Source of the DNA: Bacteroides sp.
GTDB lineage: Bacteria; Bacteroidota; Bacteroidia; Bacteroidales; Bacteroidaceae
Direction of reading: 5' to 3'
DNA: 64,000 nt
Assembly: GCA_019416685.1 (NCBI GenBank)
Contig: DXWV01000047.1
Coordinates: 73,344 to 137,343, forward strand
Shown here: positions 33,422-41,991 of the stretch, piece by piece
Position numbering within the stretch: the stretch's first letter is position 1
Layout: each line of letters opens with the position of its first letter
The notes under the pieces: model-generated
Databases searched by the model: none
Told to the model about the DNA's origin: nothing
What the model saw: only the letters and a program-made list of their open reading frames with translations
Translations under genes and position numbers: made by a program

Positions 33422-36010
33422 TTAGTTACGGAATGATAATCCATCTCCCGTAACATCAACAATAATTGCTTTACTGCGATCTACTTCTTGTGCAAGTAGT
33501 TTCTTCGACAGGTCATTAAGTAGATAGCGCTGAATAGCTCTTTTTACGGGGCGTGCACCAAATTCCGGATCATAACCGGCTTGTGCTATAAAGTTTATAG
33601 CTGCATCTGTCAGTTTCAATTCTACACCATTGCCGGCAAGCATCTTTTGAACACCCTTAATCTGTAACAAAACAATTTCTCTGATCTCTTTCTCTGTTAA
33701 TGGTAAGAACATGATTGTTTCGTCAATACGATTCAGGAATTCCGGACGAATTGTTTTCTTTAACATATTCATCACTTCTTTTTTGGTCTCTTCAACTACT
33801 TCTTCTTTGTTGGAGCTGTTGAGTTTCTCCATTTGACTCTGTATATAGGAACTTCCCATGTTTGAAGTCATGATGATGATTGTGTTTTTGAAATTGACTA
33901 CACGTCCTTTGTTGTCCGTCAATCGCCCGTCATCCAATACCTGCAGCAGGATATTGAATACATCCGGATGTGCCTTTTCTATTTCATCAAACAATACTAC
34001 TGAATATGGTTTACGCCGGATGGCTTCTGTCAATTGTCCGCCTTCATCATATCCTACGTATCCCGGAGGGGCTCCAACCAAGCGAGAAACACTGTGTTTC
34101 TCCTGGTATTCACTCATGTCAATACGTGTCATCATCGTTTCGTCATCGAACAGAAATTCAGCAAGTGCTTTAGCCAATTCCGTTTTACCTACACCAGTAG
34201 TTCCCAAGAAGATAAATGAGCCAATCGGACGTTTCGGATCTTGTAGTCCGGCGCGGCTACGGCGTACTGCATCGGCTACGGCAGCAATTGCTTCGTCCTG
34301 ACCAATAACCCGCTCATGAAGTTCATCTTCAAGATGGAGCAGTTTGTCTTTCTCGCTTTGCAGCATTTTGCTAACAGGGATTCCTGTCCAGCGCGATACT
34401 ACATCAGCGATGTCCTCAGCATCTACTTCCTCTTTAATCATTGCGGAGCCTCCCTGCATTTGTTTCAGCTCTTCCTGTGTCTCTTTTATCTCCTGGTCTA
34501 AGGCCTGTAACTTTCCATAACGTATTTCGGCTACTTTTCCGTAATCACCCTCACGTTCAGCCTTTTCAGCTTCAAACTTGAGATTTTCAATTTCTACTTT
34601 GTTTTGCTGAATTTTATCCATCAGTGATTTCTCACTTTGCCATTTCGCTTTGAATGATTTCTCTTGTTCCTTCAATTCGGCTATTTCTTTGCCTATTGTA
34701 TCCAATTTAGGTTGATCCTTTTCACGTTTGATGGCTTCACGTTCAATCTCCAATTGTTTGATTTTACGTGAAATCTCATCCAGGTCTTCCGGAACAGAGT
34801 CTACTTCCATACGCAGTTTGGCTGCTGCTTCATCCATGAGGTCGATAGCTTTATCCGGCAAAAAACGATCGGTGATATAACGACTACTTAATTCCACTGC
34901 AGCGATGATAGCATCATCTTTAATACGTACGTGATGGTGATTTTCGTAACGCTCTTTCAATCCACGGAGGATAGAAATAGTACTCAGGGTATCCGGTTCA
35001 TCCACCTGCACGATCTGGAAACGACGTTCCAATGCCTTATCTTTCTCAAAGTATTTTTGATACTCATCAAGGGTGGTGGCACCAATAGCGCGCAATTCCC
35101 CACGAGCCAATGCCGGTTTTAGAATATTGGCAGCGTCCATGGCACCTTCACCTTTTCCGGCACCTACCAGTGTGTGTATTTCATCAATGAACAGAATTAT
35201 GTTTCCTTCTGATTTCATTACTTCATTGACTACCGATTTCAATCGTTCTTCGAATTCACCTTTATATTTGGCTCCTGCTACCAATGCACCCATATCCAGA
35301 GAGTATACTTGTTTGTCTCTCAGGTTTTCGGGTACGTCACCTCTTAATATACGATGTGCCAAACCTTCCACAATAGCTGTTTTACCGGTACCTGGTTCAC
35401 CAATCAGGATAGGATTGTTTTTTGTACGACGGCTCAGTATCTGTAGTACACGTCGTATCTCTTCATCCCGTCCGATTACCGGATCAAGTTTGCCGCTACG
35501 TGCTGCTTCGTTTAAGTTGATAGCATATTTCTCGAGTGACTGATAAGTATCTTCGCTTGATTGTGAAGTAACTTTCTCTCCTTTGCGCAGTTCGCTGATA
35601 GCGCTGCGTAACTCTTTTTCCGCCATACCTGCATCCTTGAGAATGGTAGAGGCGGTACTTTTTACAGTCAATAAAGCCAATAGCAGATGTTCCAGTGAAA
35701 CAAATTCATCACCCATTTCTTTAGAATACTGGGTTGCTTTCTGAAGTACTTCATTAGACTCTCTGCTCAGATAAGGTTCTCCACCGGAAACCTTTGGCAA
35801 TGAGTCAATTTGTTTATCAACCACCAATGCAATCTGTTGTCCGTTTACTCCCAACTTCTGAAAAATGAAGTTGGTAACGTTCTCACCTACCTTCATTACT
35901 CCTGTTAGTAGATGGACCGGCTCAATGGCCTGTTGCCCTCGAGCTTTGACCAGATTGACGGCCTCCTGTACCGCTTCTTGTGACTTAATGGTAAAGTTGT
36001 TAAAGTTCAT
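33422..36010 (-). CDS. clpB: ATP-dependent chaperone ClpB
   Basis: Hexameric AAA+ disaggregase that works with DnaK to rescue aggregated proteins. Order: Clp N-terminal double repeat (residues 1-145), AAA1 with Walker A GEPGTGKTA near 205, the long coiled-coil middle domain near 410-525 (rich in Lys, Glu, Gln), AAA2 with Walker A GTTGVGKTE near 605, and the C-terminal small domain. VVLFDEIEKAHPDVFN is the second Walker B. There is no ClpP-binding tripeptide need in this family. 862 residues is standard. Five dyad repeats lie about 190-295 bases upstream of its start; dnaK is 11 kb away. Confidence 0.97.
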   Translation of the reverse strand: MNFNNFTIKSQEAVQEAVNLVKARGQQAIEPVHLLTGVMKVGENVTNFIFQKLGVNGQQIALVVDKQIDSLPKVSGGEPYLSRESNEVLQKATQYSKEMGDEFVSLEHLLLALLTVKSTASTILKDAGMAEKELRSAISELRKGEKVTSQSSEDTYQSLEKYAINLNEAARSGKLDPVIGRDEEIRRVLQILSRRTKNNPILIGEPGTGKTAIVEGLAHRILRGDVPENLRDKQVYSLDMGALVAGAKYKGEFEERLKSVVNEVMKSEGNIILFIDEIHTLVGAGKGEGAMDAANILKPALARGELRAIGATTLDEYQKYFEKDKALERRFQIVQVDEPDTLSTISILRGLKERYENHHHVRIKDDAIIAAVELSSRYITDRFLPDKAIDLMDEAAAKLRMEVDSVPEDLDEISRKIKQLEIEREAIKREKDQPKLDTIGKEIAELKEQEKSFKAKWQSEKSLMDKIQQNKVEIENLKFEAEKAEREGDYGKVAEIRYGKLQALDQEIKETQEELKQMQGGSAMIKEEVDAEDIADVVSRWTGIPVSKMLQSEKDKLLHLEDELHERVIGQDEAIAAVADAVRRSRAGLQDPKRPIGSFIFLGTTGVGKTELAKALAEFLFDDETMMTRIDMSEYQEKHSVSRLVGAPPGYVGYDEGGQLTEAIRRKPYSVVLFDEIEKAHPDVFNILLQVLDDGRLTDNKGRVVNFKNTIIIMTSNMGSSYIQSQMEKLNSSNKEEVVEETKKEVMNMLKKTIRPEFLNRIDETIMFLPLTEKEIREIVLLQIKGVQKMLAGNGVELKLTDAAINFIAQAGYDPEFGARPVKRAIQRYLLNDLSKKLLAQEVDRSKAIIVDVTGDGLSFRN

Positions 36011-36199
36011 ATCTTATGTCTCCTTTCTTATTTTCACATTTCTAATAACACTGAAAGGGCGCAAAAGATTTGCCAATGCACATATTATGCCATTTTTTCA
36101 GTAATTTTAGATAATAGGTTGACAAAATGTCCTACTCTTATATTTATGTACAATGTTGTTTGTGAAGAAGTTTTCAGCTTCTTACAATGTGTCATTTTG

Positions 36200-36304
36200 T
36201 TTCAACGTATTGAGAAAAGTGTTTCAATCTGTTGAGAGTCTTTTCTCAATACGTTGAGAGTGTTGTTTCATATACTTTGAGAAAAAATTCTCAAAGTATT
36301 GAGA
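36200..36304. repeat. Array 2: five TYTCAA-N4-TTGAGA dyads at 22-23 bp period
   Basis: Five dyads start at 36200, 36222, 36244, 36266 and 36289. Each has left arm TTTCAA or TCTCAA, a variable 4-base spacer (5 in the fourth, whose left arm ends in T) and right arm TTGAGA. It lies in the 422-bp gap between divergent clpB and the DUF6621-like gene, where operators are expected. I see no gene in this gap. The period is the same as in the other three arrays although the unit sequence differs. Confidence 0.88.
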
Positions 36305-36432
36305 AACTGTTGACTTCTATTCTTTCCTTAATCCATTCCTCTTTGTAGTAAAATTTTAGAAGATTAATGCCGTCTGTATAAAAGCTTTATTGTATCTTTA
36401 TCCGCTAATAAATAGATAAGAATAAGATTTTT

Positions 36433-37011
36433 ATGAATGAAAAGATAAAACTTCCTGAGATAGTGATACTCGTTGATGCTGCATTTCTGAATTTTATAGT
36501 GTCAGATTTGAAGAGATATTTCGAGAATGTATTAAATCATCCGTTACGGGAAATTGATTTATCGTTGCTGACTACCTATTTGGCATTGGATGCCGGTATT
36601 GAAGAGGGAGACAATAAAGTGCAACTGTTATTTGTGTACGATCAGGATTCTTCTAATCTGGCTTTCTGCAATCCGTCAGATTTGAAAGAAGAGCTTGATG
36701 GGGTTGCCTTTTCAGATCAGTTTGGAGAGTTCTCTTTCGCTGGGGTACCTTGTGAGGGGATGGTGACTCGTGAAGAGTTGTTTCTTGATTTATTGCAGAT
36801 AGTTCTTGATTCGGCAGATGTGAAAAAGCTGATTGTACTTTCTTTCAATGAAGAATACGGCGATAAAGTGACTGCTGTTTTGAATAAAGTAAAAGAAAAA
36901 GAAGTTATTCAGTTCCGGGTGAATGAATCGGAAGAGACTATAGAGTATCAGTGGGAGATGTTGGCATACCCATTGATGCAGGCATTGGGAATTAAAGGAG
37001 ATGAATTATAG
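36433..37011 (+). CDS. Conserved hypothetical protein (resembles DUF6621)
   Basis: A 192-residue soluble acidic protein without signal peptide or membrane helix. It starts EIVILVDAAFLNFIVSDLKR, which resembles the first strand and metal-site aspartate of a PIN/NYN-like Rossmann fold, and contains KKLIVLSFNEEYGDKVTAVL as a later alternating strand-helix unit. I recall this as the Bacteroides family DUF6621 but am not certain. The weak -7 box TATCTTTA lies near 36392. The LysR regulator gene follows about 50 bases later and may be cotranscribed. Function unknown. Confidence 0.7.
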   Translation: MNEKIKLPEIVILVDAAFLNFIVSDLKRYFENVLNHPLREIDLSLLTTYLALDAGIEEGDNKVQLLFVYDQDSSNLAFCNPSDLKEELDGVAFSDQFGEFSFAGVPCEGMVTREELFLDLLQIVLDSADVKKLIVLSFNEEYGDKVTAVLNKVKEKEVIQFRVNESEETIEYQWEMLAYPLMQALGIKGDEL

Positions 37012-37062
37012 AAGTCTCTCTTTTCACCTATCACTAATTGTTAATCACTACTTATTATATAT

Positions 37063-37959
37063 ATGTCCGATTTTCGTTTGAAAGTATTTCAGAGCGTGGC
37101 GAAGAATCTCAGTTTTACTAAAGCCTCTCAGGAACTTTTTGTAAGCCAACCTGCAATAACAAAACATATTCAGGAATTGGAAACTTGTTATCAAGCACGG
37201 CTTTTCGACCGGCAGGGAAACAAAATTTCTCTCACAGAAGCCGGAAAATTGCTTTTGGAGCATAGCGAACGTATACTTGATGCTTATAAGCAGTTGGAAT
37301 ATGAAATGCATCTCCTCCATGGTGATTATATAGGTGAATTAAAACTTGGAGCCAGTACTACCATTGCCCAATACGTACTTCCACCTCTACTTGGGAATTT
37401 TATTCGTAAATTCCCACAGGTAAATCTGTCTTTGTTGAATGGGAATTCTCGTGGAATAGAAGCTGCGTTACAGGAACATCGGATTGACTTAGGCTTAGTT
37501 GAGGGTATCTTTCGTTTACCAAACCTGAAATATACGACTTTTTTAGATGATGAGTTGGTAGCTGTGGTACATACTCAAAGTAAACTTTCATTACCGGATG
37601 AAATAACCCCCGAAGATTTACCAGGCATTCCTCTTGTGCTTCGTGAACGAGGTTCCGGGACGCTTGATGTTTTCGAACGTGCTTTGTTACAGCATAATAT
37701 AAAATTGTCTGCACTTAATGTTCTGATGTATCTCGGTAGCACAGAAAGTATTAAGCTTTTTCTTGAGAATACTGATTGCATGGGCATTGTGTCTATTCGT
37801 TCTATAACCAAAGAATTAATTTCCGGTGCTTTCCGGGTAATTGAAATAAAAGGAATGCAGATGTTGAGGGAATTTTGCTTTGTACATCAGCAGGGACAAG
37901 AGGGAGGGTTGCCACAGGTGTTTATGCAGTTTGCGATGCATTATAATAAAAAGTTATAG
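37063..37959 (+). CDS. LysR-family transcriptional regulator
   Basis: A 298-residue one-component regulator. The N-terminal winged helix-turn-helix (FTKASQELFVSQPAITKHIQ, residues 17-36) is followed by a linker helix and a two-lobed periplasmic-binding-type effector domain (GELKLGASTTIAQYVLPPLL). The closest overall pattern is the CysB/CbbR-like group. It lies directly upstream of and codirectional with the YeiH family gene at 38040; in several bacteria a LysR protein next to a yeiH gene controls it, so that is the likely target here. Confidence 0.9.
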   Translation: MSDFRLKVFQSVAKNLSFTKASQELFVSQPAITKHIQELETCYQARLFDRQGNKISLTEAGKLLLEHSERILDAYKQLEYEMHLLHGDYIGELKLGASTTIAQYVLPPLLGNFIRKFPQVNLSLLNGNSRGIEAALQEHRIDLGLVEGIFRLPNLKYTTFLDDELVAVVHTQSKLSLPDEITPEDLPGIPLVLRERGSGTLDVFERALLQHNIKLSALNVLMYLGSTESIKLFLENTDCMGIVSIRSITKELISGAFRVIEIKGMQMLREFCFVHQQGQEGGLPQVFMQFAMHYNKKL

Positions 37960-38000
37960 TACATAAATAAAAACGATTGGTATAGCCCATAAACTAACCG

Positions 38001-38008
38001 TATCTTTG
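38001..38008 (+). promoter_or_regulatory. Promoter -7 box for the YeiH-family gene
   Basis: TATCTTTG matches TAnnTTTG, 32 bases before the ATG at 38040. ATTG about 21 bases upstream is a partial -33. The gene therefore has its own start behind the LysR gene. Confidence 0.65.
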
Positions 38009-38039
38009 CAGCCGAAAAAAATAATTAAATAATAAAGAT

Positions 38040-39032
38040 ATGGCTTTAGCAATTACAAGAACATTAAAGGCAAATAATAAAACTGTCTATGTATTTTTAC
38101 TTTCAATTTTAACTTTTTTCTTGTTATTAGACTATATTCCAGGTATGCATGCCCTTTCTGCATGGGTGACACCTCCTTTGGCGCTCTTTTTAGGATTGGC
38201 ATTTGCATTGATCTGTGGGCAGGCACATCCGAAATTTAATAAGAAAACTTCTAAATATTTATTGCAATACTCCGTGGTAGGTTTGGGGTTTGGTATGAAT
38301 CTTGATTCTGCTTTGGCTTCCGGTAAAGAAGGTATGGAGTTTACAATTATTTCTGTTATTGGTACCTTGCTAATTGGTTGGCTTATTGGTCGCAAGGTAT
38401 TGAAGGTGGATCGTAATACTTCCTATTTAATCAGTTCCGGTACGGCTATTTGTGGTGGCAGTGCTATTGCTGCTGTTGGACCGGTGGTGAAAGCCAATGA
38501 TAGCGAGATGTCTGTAGCATTGGCTACTATTTTTATTCTGAATGCAATTGCATTGTTTATTTTTCCTGTTATTGGCCACGCTTTGGGTATGAGCCAACAT
38601 GAGTTCGGAACATGGGCGGCTATTGCTATTCATGATACAAGTTCTGTTGTTGGGGCAGGGGCAGCATACGGTGAAGAAGCTTTGAAAGTAGCTACTACTA
38701 TAAAATTGACTCGTGCTCTCTGGATTATTCCAATGGCATTTGCTACTTCGTTTATATTCAAAAGCAAGGGGCAAAAAATAAGTATTCCCTGGTTTATTTT
38801 CTTCTTTGTATTGGCTATGATAGTAAATACTTATCTCTTAGGTAGTGTTCCGGAACTAGGAGCTGCTATTAATGGATTGGCTCGTAAAACTTTGACTATA
38901 ACTATGTTTTTCATAGGTGCTTCTCTTTCTATGGACGTAGTGAGATCGGTGGGCTTAAAGCCGTTGGTTCAAGGTATATTACTGTGGGTTGTTATTAGCT
39001 GTAGTACACTGGCGTATATTTATTGGTTTTAA
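38040..39032 (+). CDS. YeiH/UPF0324-family putative sulfate exporter
   Basis: Integral membrane protein of the PSE family, 330 residues and about ten helices. Family segments are YSVVGLGFGMNLDSAL, the pore-like SSGTAICGGSAIAAVGPV, IAIHDTSSVVGAGAAYG and the C-terminal MFFIGASLSMDVVRSVG. Some relatives are linked to sulfite or sulfate export with taurine or sulfonate breakdown, but the substrate is unproven. It sits behind a LysR gene that probably regulates it. A hairpin terminator follows. Confidence 0.9.
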   Translation: MALAITRTLKANNKTVYVFLLSILTFFLLLDYIPGMHALSAWVTPPLALFLGLAFALICGQAHPKFNKKTSKYLLQYSVVGLGFGMNLDSALASGKEGMEFTIISVIGTLLIGWLIGRKVLKVDRNTSYLISSGTAICGGSAIAAVGPVVKANDSEMSVALATIFILNAIALFIFPVIGHALGMSQHEFGTWAAIAIHDTSSVVGAGAAYGEEALKVATTIKLTRALWIIPMAFATSFIFKSKGQKISIPWFIFFFVLAMIVNTYLLGSVPELGAAINGLARKTLTITMFFIGASLSMDVVRSVGLKPLVQGILLWVVISCSTLAYIYWF

Positions 39033-39080
39033 GAAGGTTGATCAGTTATCGAGGTTTGAAATACAAAAGGATAAAAACAA

Positions 39081-39123
39081 AAGGCTGTGCGGGGATTACT
39101 AATCCAACTGCACAGCCCTTAAT
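39081..39123. terminator. Bidirectional terminator between YeiH-family gene and recA
   Basis: GGCTGTGC (39083-39090) pairs with GCACAGCC (39110-39117), with GGATT/AATCC inside. Purine-rich before and T-rich after on both strands, between convergent genes. Confidence 0.85.
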
Positions 39124-39144
39124 TTTTAATTTTCAATATTTAAT

Positions 39145-40182
39145 TTACTTATGTTCTTTCAGCTTTTCAAATATTAATGCTTCGAGTTCTTCTGCCAGTT
39201 CCGGGTTATCAGCGATACATTGTTTGGCAGCATCACGTCCTTGTCCCAGTTTGGTATCATTGTAACTGTACCATGAACCACTTTTCTTGATGATTCCCAT
39301 ATCAGCTCCCAGATCTACTATTTCACCAGAACGGGAAATACCTTCACCAAACATTATATCGAACTCTGCTTTGCGGAAAGGAGGTGCCACTTTATTTTTC
39401 ACTACTTTCACTTTGGTTTGTTTACCAATAACATCTTCTCCGTCTTTGATTTGTTGAGAACCACGGATGTCCAGACGTACAGATGCATAAAATTTCAATG
39501 CGTTACCACCAGTGGTCGTTTCCGGATTGCCAAACATTACACCGATTTTCTCACGCAACTGATTGATAAAAATACAAGTAGTGCGAGTTTTGCTTACTGC
39601 AGAAGTTAGTTTACGTAGTGCTTGAGACATTAAACGTGCCTGTAAGCCAACTTTATTGTCACCCATATCACCTTCAATTTCGGCTTTCGGTGTTAACGCT
39701 GCCACAGAATCCACTACGATAATGTCAATTGCGGAAGAACGAATCAACTGCTCGGCTATTTCTAATGCCTGTTCTCCATTATCCGGTTGAGAGATAAAGA
39801 GATTGTCTACATCTACTCCCAATTTTTCTGCATAGAAGCGGTCAAACGCATGTTCAGCATCAATGAATGCTGCAATACCTCCTGCCTTTTGTGCCTCAGC
39901 AATGGCGTGGATGGCCAGAGTCGTTTTACCGGATGATTCCGGACCATAGATTTCGATTATTCTACCACGTGGATAACCGCCTACGCCAAGAGCTGCGTTT
40001 AATGCGATTGATCCGGTAGGGATAACCTCCATTTCTTCTACAACTTCGTCACCCATTTTCATGATAGAACCTTTGCCGAAGCTTTTTTCTATCTTGTCCA
40101 TGGCAGCCTGTAAGGCTTTTAGTTTTTCGCTTGATGCCATATTATTTCCTGTTTCAAAATTAAGTTCGTCTTTCTTTGCCAT
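39145..40182 (-). CDS. recA: Recombinase RecA
   Basis: Strand-exchange ATPase for homologous recombination and SOS induction. Walker A is GPESSGKTT near residue 80, Walker B IIVVDSVAAL, and loop regions follow (GLQARLMSQALRKL, NPETTTGGNALKFYASVRLD). 345 residues including the short N-terminal MAKKDELNFETGNN used in Bacteroides. It is the last gene of a three-gene row behind bcp (50-base gap). No LexA box is recognisable in front. Confidence 0.97.
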   Translation of the reverse strand: MAKKDELNFETGNNMASSEKLKALQAAMDKIEKSFGKGSIMKMGDEVVEEMEVIPTGSIALNAALGVGGYPRGRIIEIYGPESSGKTTLAIHAIAEAQKAGGIAAFIDAEHAFDRFYAEKLGVDVDNLFISQPDNGEQALEIAEQLIRSSAIDIIVVDSVAALTPKAEIEGDMGDNKVGLQARLMSQALRKLTSAVSKTRTTCIFINQLREKIGVMFGNPETTTGGNALKFYASVRLDIRGSQQIKDGEDVIGKQTKVKVVKNKVAPPFRKAEFDIMFGEGISRSGEIVDLGADMGIIKKSGSWYSYNDTKLGQGRDAAKQCIADNPELAEELEALIFEKLKEHK

Positions 40183-40232
40183 ACTATTTTAGTAGTTAAT
40201 AGTTAGAATTTAGTAGTCAGTATACTGACTGA

Positions 40233-40697
40233 TTAGTCTTTATTTACTAAAATTTGAGCGGCGTGTTCTTTGGTTTTCACCTCTTTAGGACCAATGATCC
40301 GTTCTATAATCCCTTCTTCGTTAATAAGGAAAGTAGTGCGGAATGTTCCCATGTATGCACGCCCATACAGTTTTTTTTCTCCCCATACACCGAATTTTTC
40401 TACCAGTTTCTTGTCTGTATCGGCTATGAGAGTGAAGGGTAATTCGTTTTTAGCGATAAACTTCTGATGTGATTTTTCATCGTCTACACTTACACCAATC
40501 ACTTCGTAACCGGCTTTACGCAGTTCTGAGTAATTGTCGCGCAAGCTACAGGCCTGCGCTGTACATCCGGAAGTATTATCTTTTGGATAAAAATAGATTA
40601 CAATTTTCTTCCCTTTATAATTGCTGAGCCGTATTTCCTCTCCTTTTTCGTTTACTCCTAATATTTCGGGAGCTTTATCTCCGACGTTTAATCCCAT
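40233..40697 (-). CDS. bcp: Thioredoxin-dependent peroxiredoxin BCP
   Basis: Peroxiredoxin of the BCP/PrxQ class, reducing hydroperoxides with thioredoxin. The peroxidatic Cys is in YFYPKDNTSGCTAQACSLRD; the second Cys five residues on is the usual resolving partner. Other parts of the thioredoxin fold are clear (TFRTTFLINEEGIIERII). 154 residues is standard. It starts 4 bases after the upstream dehydrogenase gene, so the two are cotranscribed. Confidence 0.94.
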   Translation of the reverse strand: MGLNVGDKAPEILGVNEKGEEIRLSNYKGKKIVIYFYPKDNTSGCTAQACSLRDNYSELRKAGYEVIGVSVDDEKSHQKFIAKNELPFTLIADTDKKLVEKFGVWGEKKLYGRAYMGTFRTTFLINEEGIIERIIGPKEVKTKEHAAQILVNKD

Positions 40698-40701
40698 ACT
40701 A

Positions 40702-41895
40702 TTATAACTCTAAATCACCATCAAATACTTCCTGCCAGGGTAATCCCTGTTTATTCAGTTGATCCATGAACGGATCCGGATTAAACTCTTCTACATTATT
40801 CACACCCGGACGTTTCCATTCTCCTTTGAAGAACATCATGGCACCGATCATTGCCGGCACACCGGTAGTGTAACTAACTCCCTGCATACCAGTTTCCTTA
40901 TAAGCTTCCTGATGGCTACAGTTGTTGTATACGTAGTATGTGCGTTCCTTACCATCCTTCAATCCCCGGATGCGACAACCAATAGATGTTTCACCTTCAT
41001 AGTTTTCGCCCAGTTCCTGTGGATTAGGCAATACAGCTTTGAGGAATTGTAGCGGGATGATTTCTACGCCATTGTAATTGATTGGATCAATACGAGCCAT
41101 ACCAATATTTTGAATTACGCGCAGGTGAGTCAGATATTCCTGACCGAAAGTCATCCAGAAGCGTGCACGCTTGATTGTAGGGAAATGTTTTACCAATGAC
41201 TCTAACTCTTCATGATAGAGCAGGTATGAATCACGTGGACCTATATTAGGATAGGTAATATCTTTGTGAATTTCAAGCGGACCGGTTGTTACCCATTTAC
41301 CATCTTGATAATAACGTCCGTTTTGTGTAATTTCACGGATATTAATTTCCGGATTGAAATTTGTGGCAAACGCCTTATGATGATTACCTGCATTACAGTC
41401 AACGATGTCCAGATACTGAATCTCGTCGAAATAATGTTTAGCAGCATATGCTGTATAGATTCCACTTACACCCGGATCGAAACCACAACCTAAGATAGCT
41501 GTCAGCCCGGCTTCTTTGAAGCGATCGTGGTAAGCCCATTGCCAGCTATATTCAAAATGAGCTTCATCTTTGGGCTCATAGTTCGCAGTATCCAGATAAT
41601 TCACTCCAGCTTTCAGACAAGCTTCCATAATGGTCAGGTCTTGATAGGGGAGGGCAACATTGATAACCATTTCCGGTTTGAAGTCATTGAATAAAGCTAC
41701 CAGCTCGTCTACATTATCAGCATCTACTTTGGCTGTTTTTATATTGGGATTACCAATGGCTTTCACGATGTCATCACATTTGGATTTAGTGCGGCTGGCA
41801 ATCATAATGTCAGTAAATACATCGGCATTTTGTGCCACTTTGTGCGCAACGACGGTACCTACACCGCCCGCACCGATAATAAGAACTTTACCCAT
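40702..41895 (-). CDS. Saccharopine-dehydrogenase-family protein, likely carboxynorspermidine dehydrogenase
   Basis: NADPH-dependent enzyme expected to join aspartate semialdehyde to a diamine to form a carboxypolyamine, the route Bacteroides uses for spermidine in place of the S-adenosylmethionine route. The N-terminal Rossmann motif VLIIGAGGVGTVVAHK and the C-terminal saccharopine-dehydrogenase domain (LDTANYEPKDEAHFEY, GCGFDPGVSGIYTAYA) are clear. 397 residues matches carboxynorspermidine dehydrogenases better than lysine-forming Lys1, but a related saccharopine function cannot be excluded. The decarboxylase partner is not in the window. It leads the row with bcp and recA. Confidence 0.85.
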   Translation of the reverse strand: MGKVLIIGAGGVGTVVAHKVAQNADVFTDIMIASRTKSKCDDIVKAIGNPNIKTAKVDADNVDELVALFNDFKPEMVINVALPYQDLTIMEACLKAGVNYLDTANYEPKDEAHFEYSWQWAYHDRFKEAGLTAILGCGFDPGVSGIYTAYAAKHYFDEIQYLDIVDCNAGNHHKAFATNFNPEINIREITQNGRYYQDGKWVTTGPLEIHKDITYPNIGPRDSYLLYHEELESLVKHFPTIKRARFWMTFGQEYLTHLRVIQNIGMARIDPINYNGVEIIPLQFLKAVLPNPQELGENYEGETSIGCRIRGLKDGKERTYYVYNNCSHQEAYKETGMQGVSYTTGVPAMIGAMMFFKGEWKRPGVNNVEEFNPDPFMDQLNKQGLPWQEVFDGDLEL

Positions 41896-41945
41896 TTCTT
41901 TAATATGAGAATTAAAAATTAAGAATTTAAGACTTGTTTAAGGAA

Positions 41946-41953
41946 CAAATATA
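41946..41953 (-). promoter_or_regulatory. Promoter -7 box for the dehydrogenase-bcp-recA row
   Basis: Minus-strand TATATTTG matches TAnnTTTG, about 50 bases before the ATG at 41895. Confidence 0.6.
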
Positions 41954-41991
41954 CGGTATTATTTTTATAAAATCATTCCCTCTTTCCTTAT

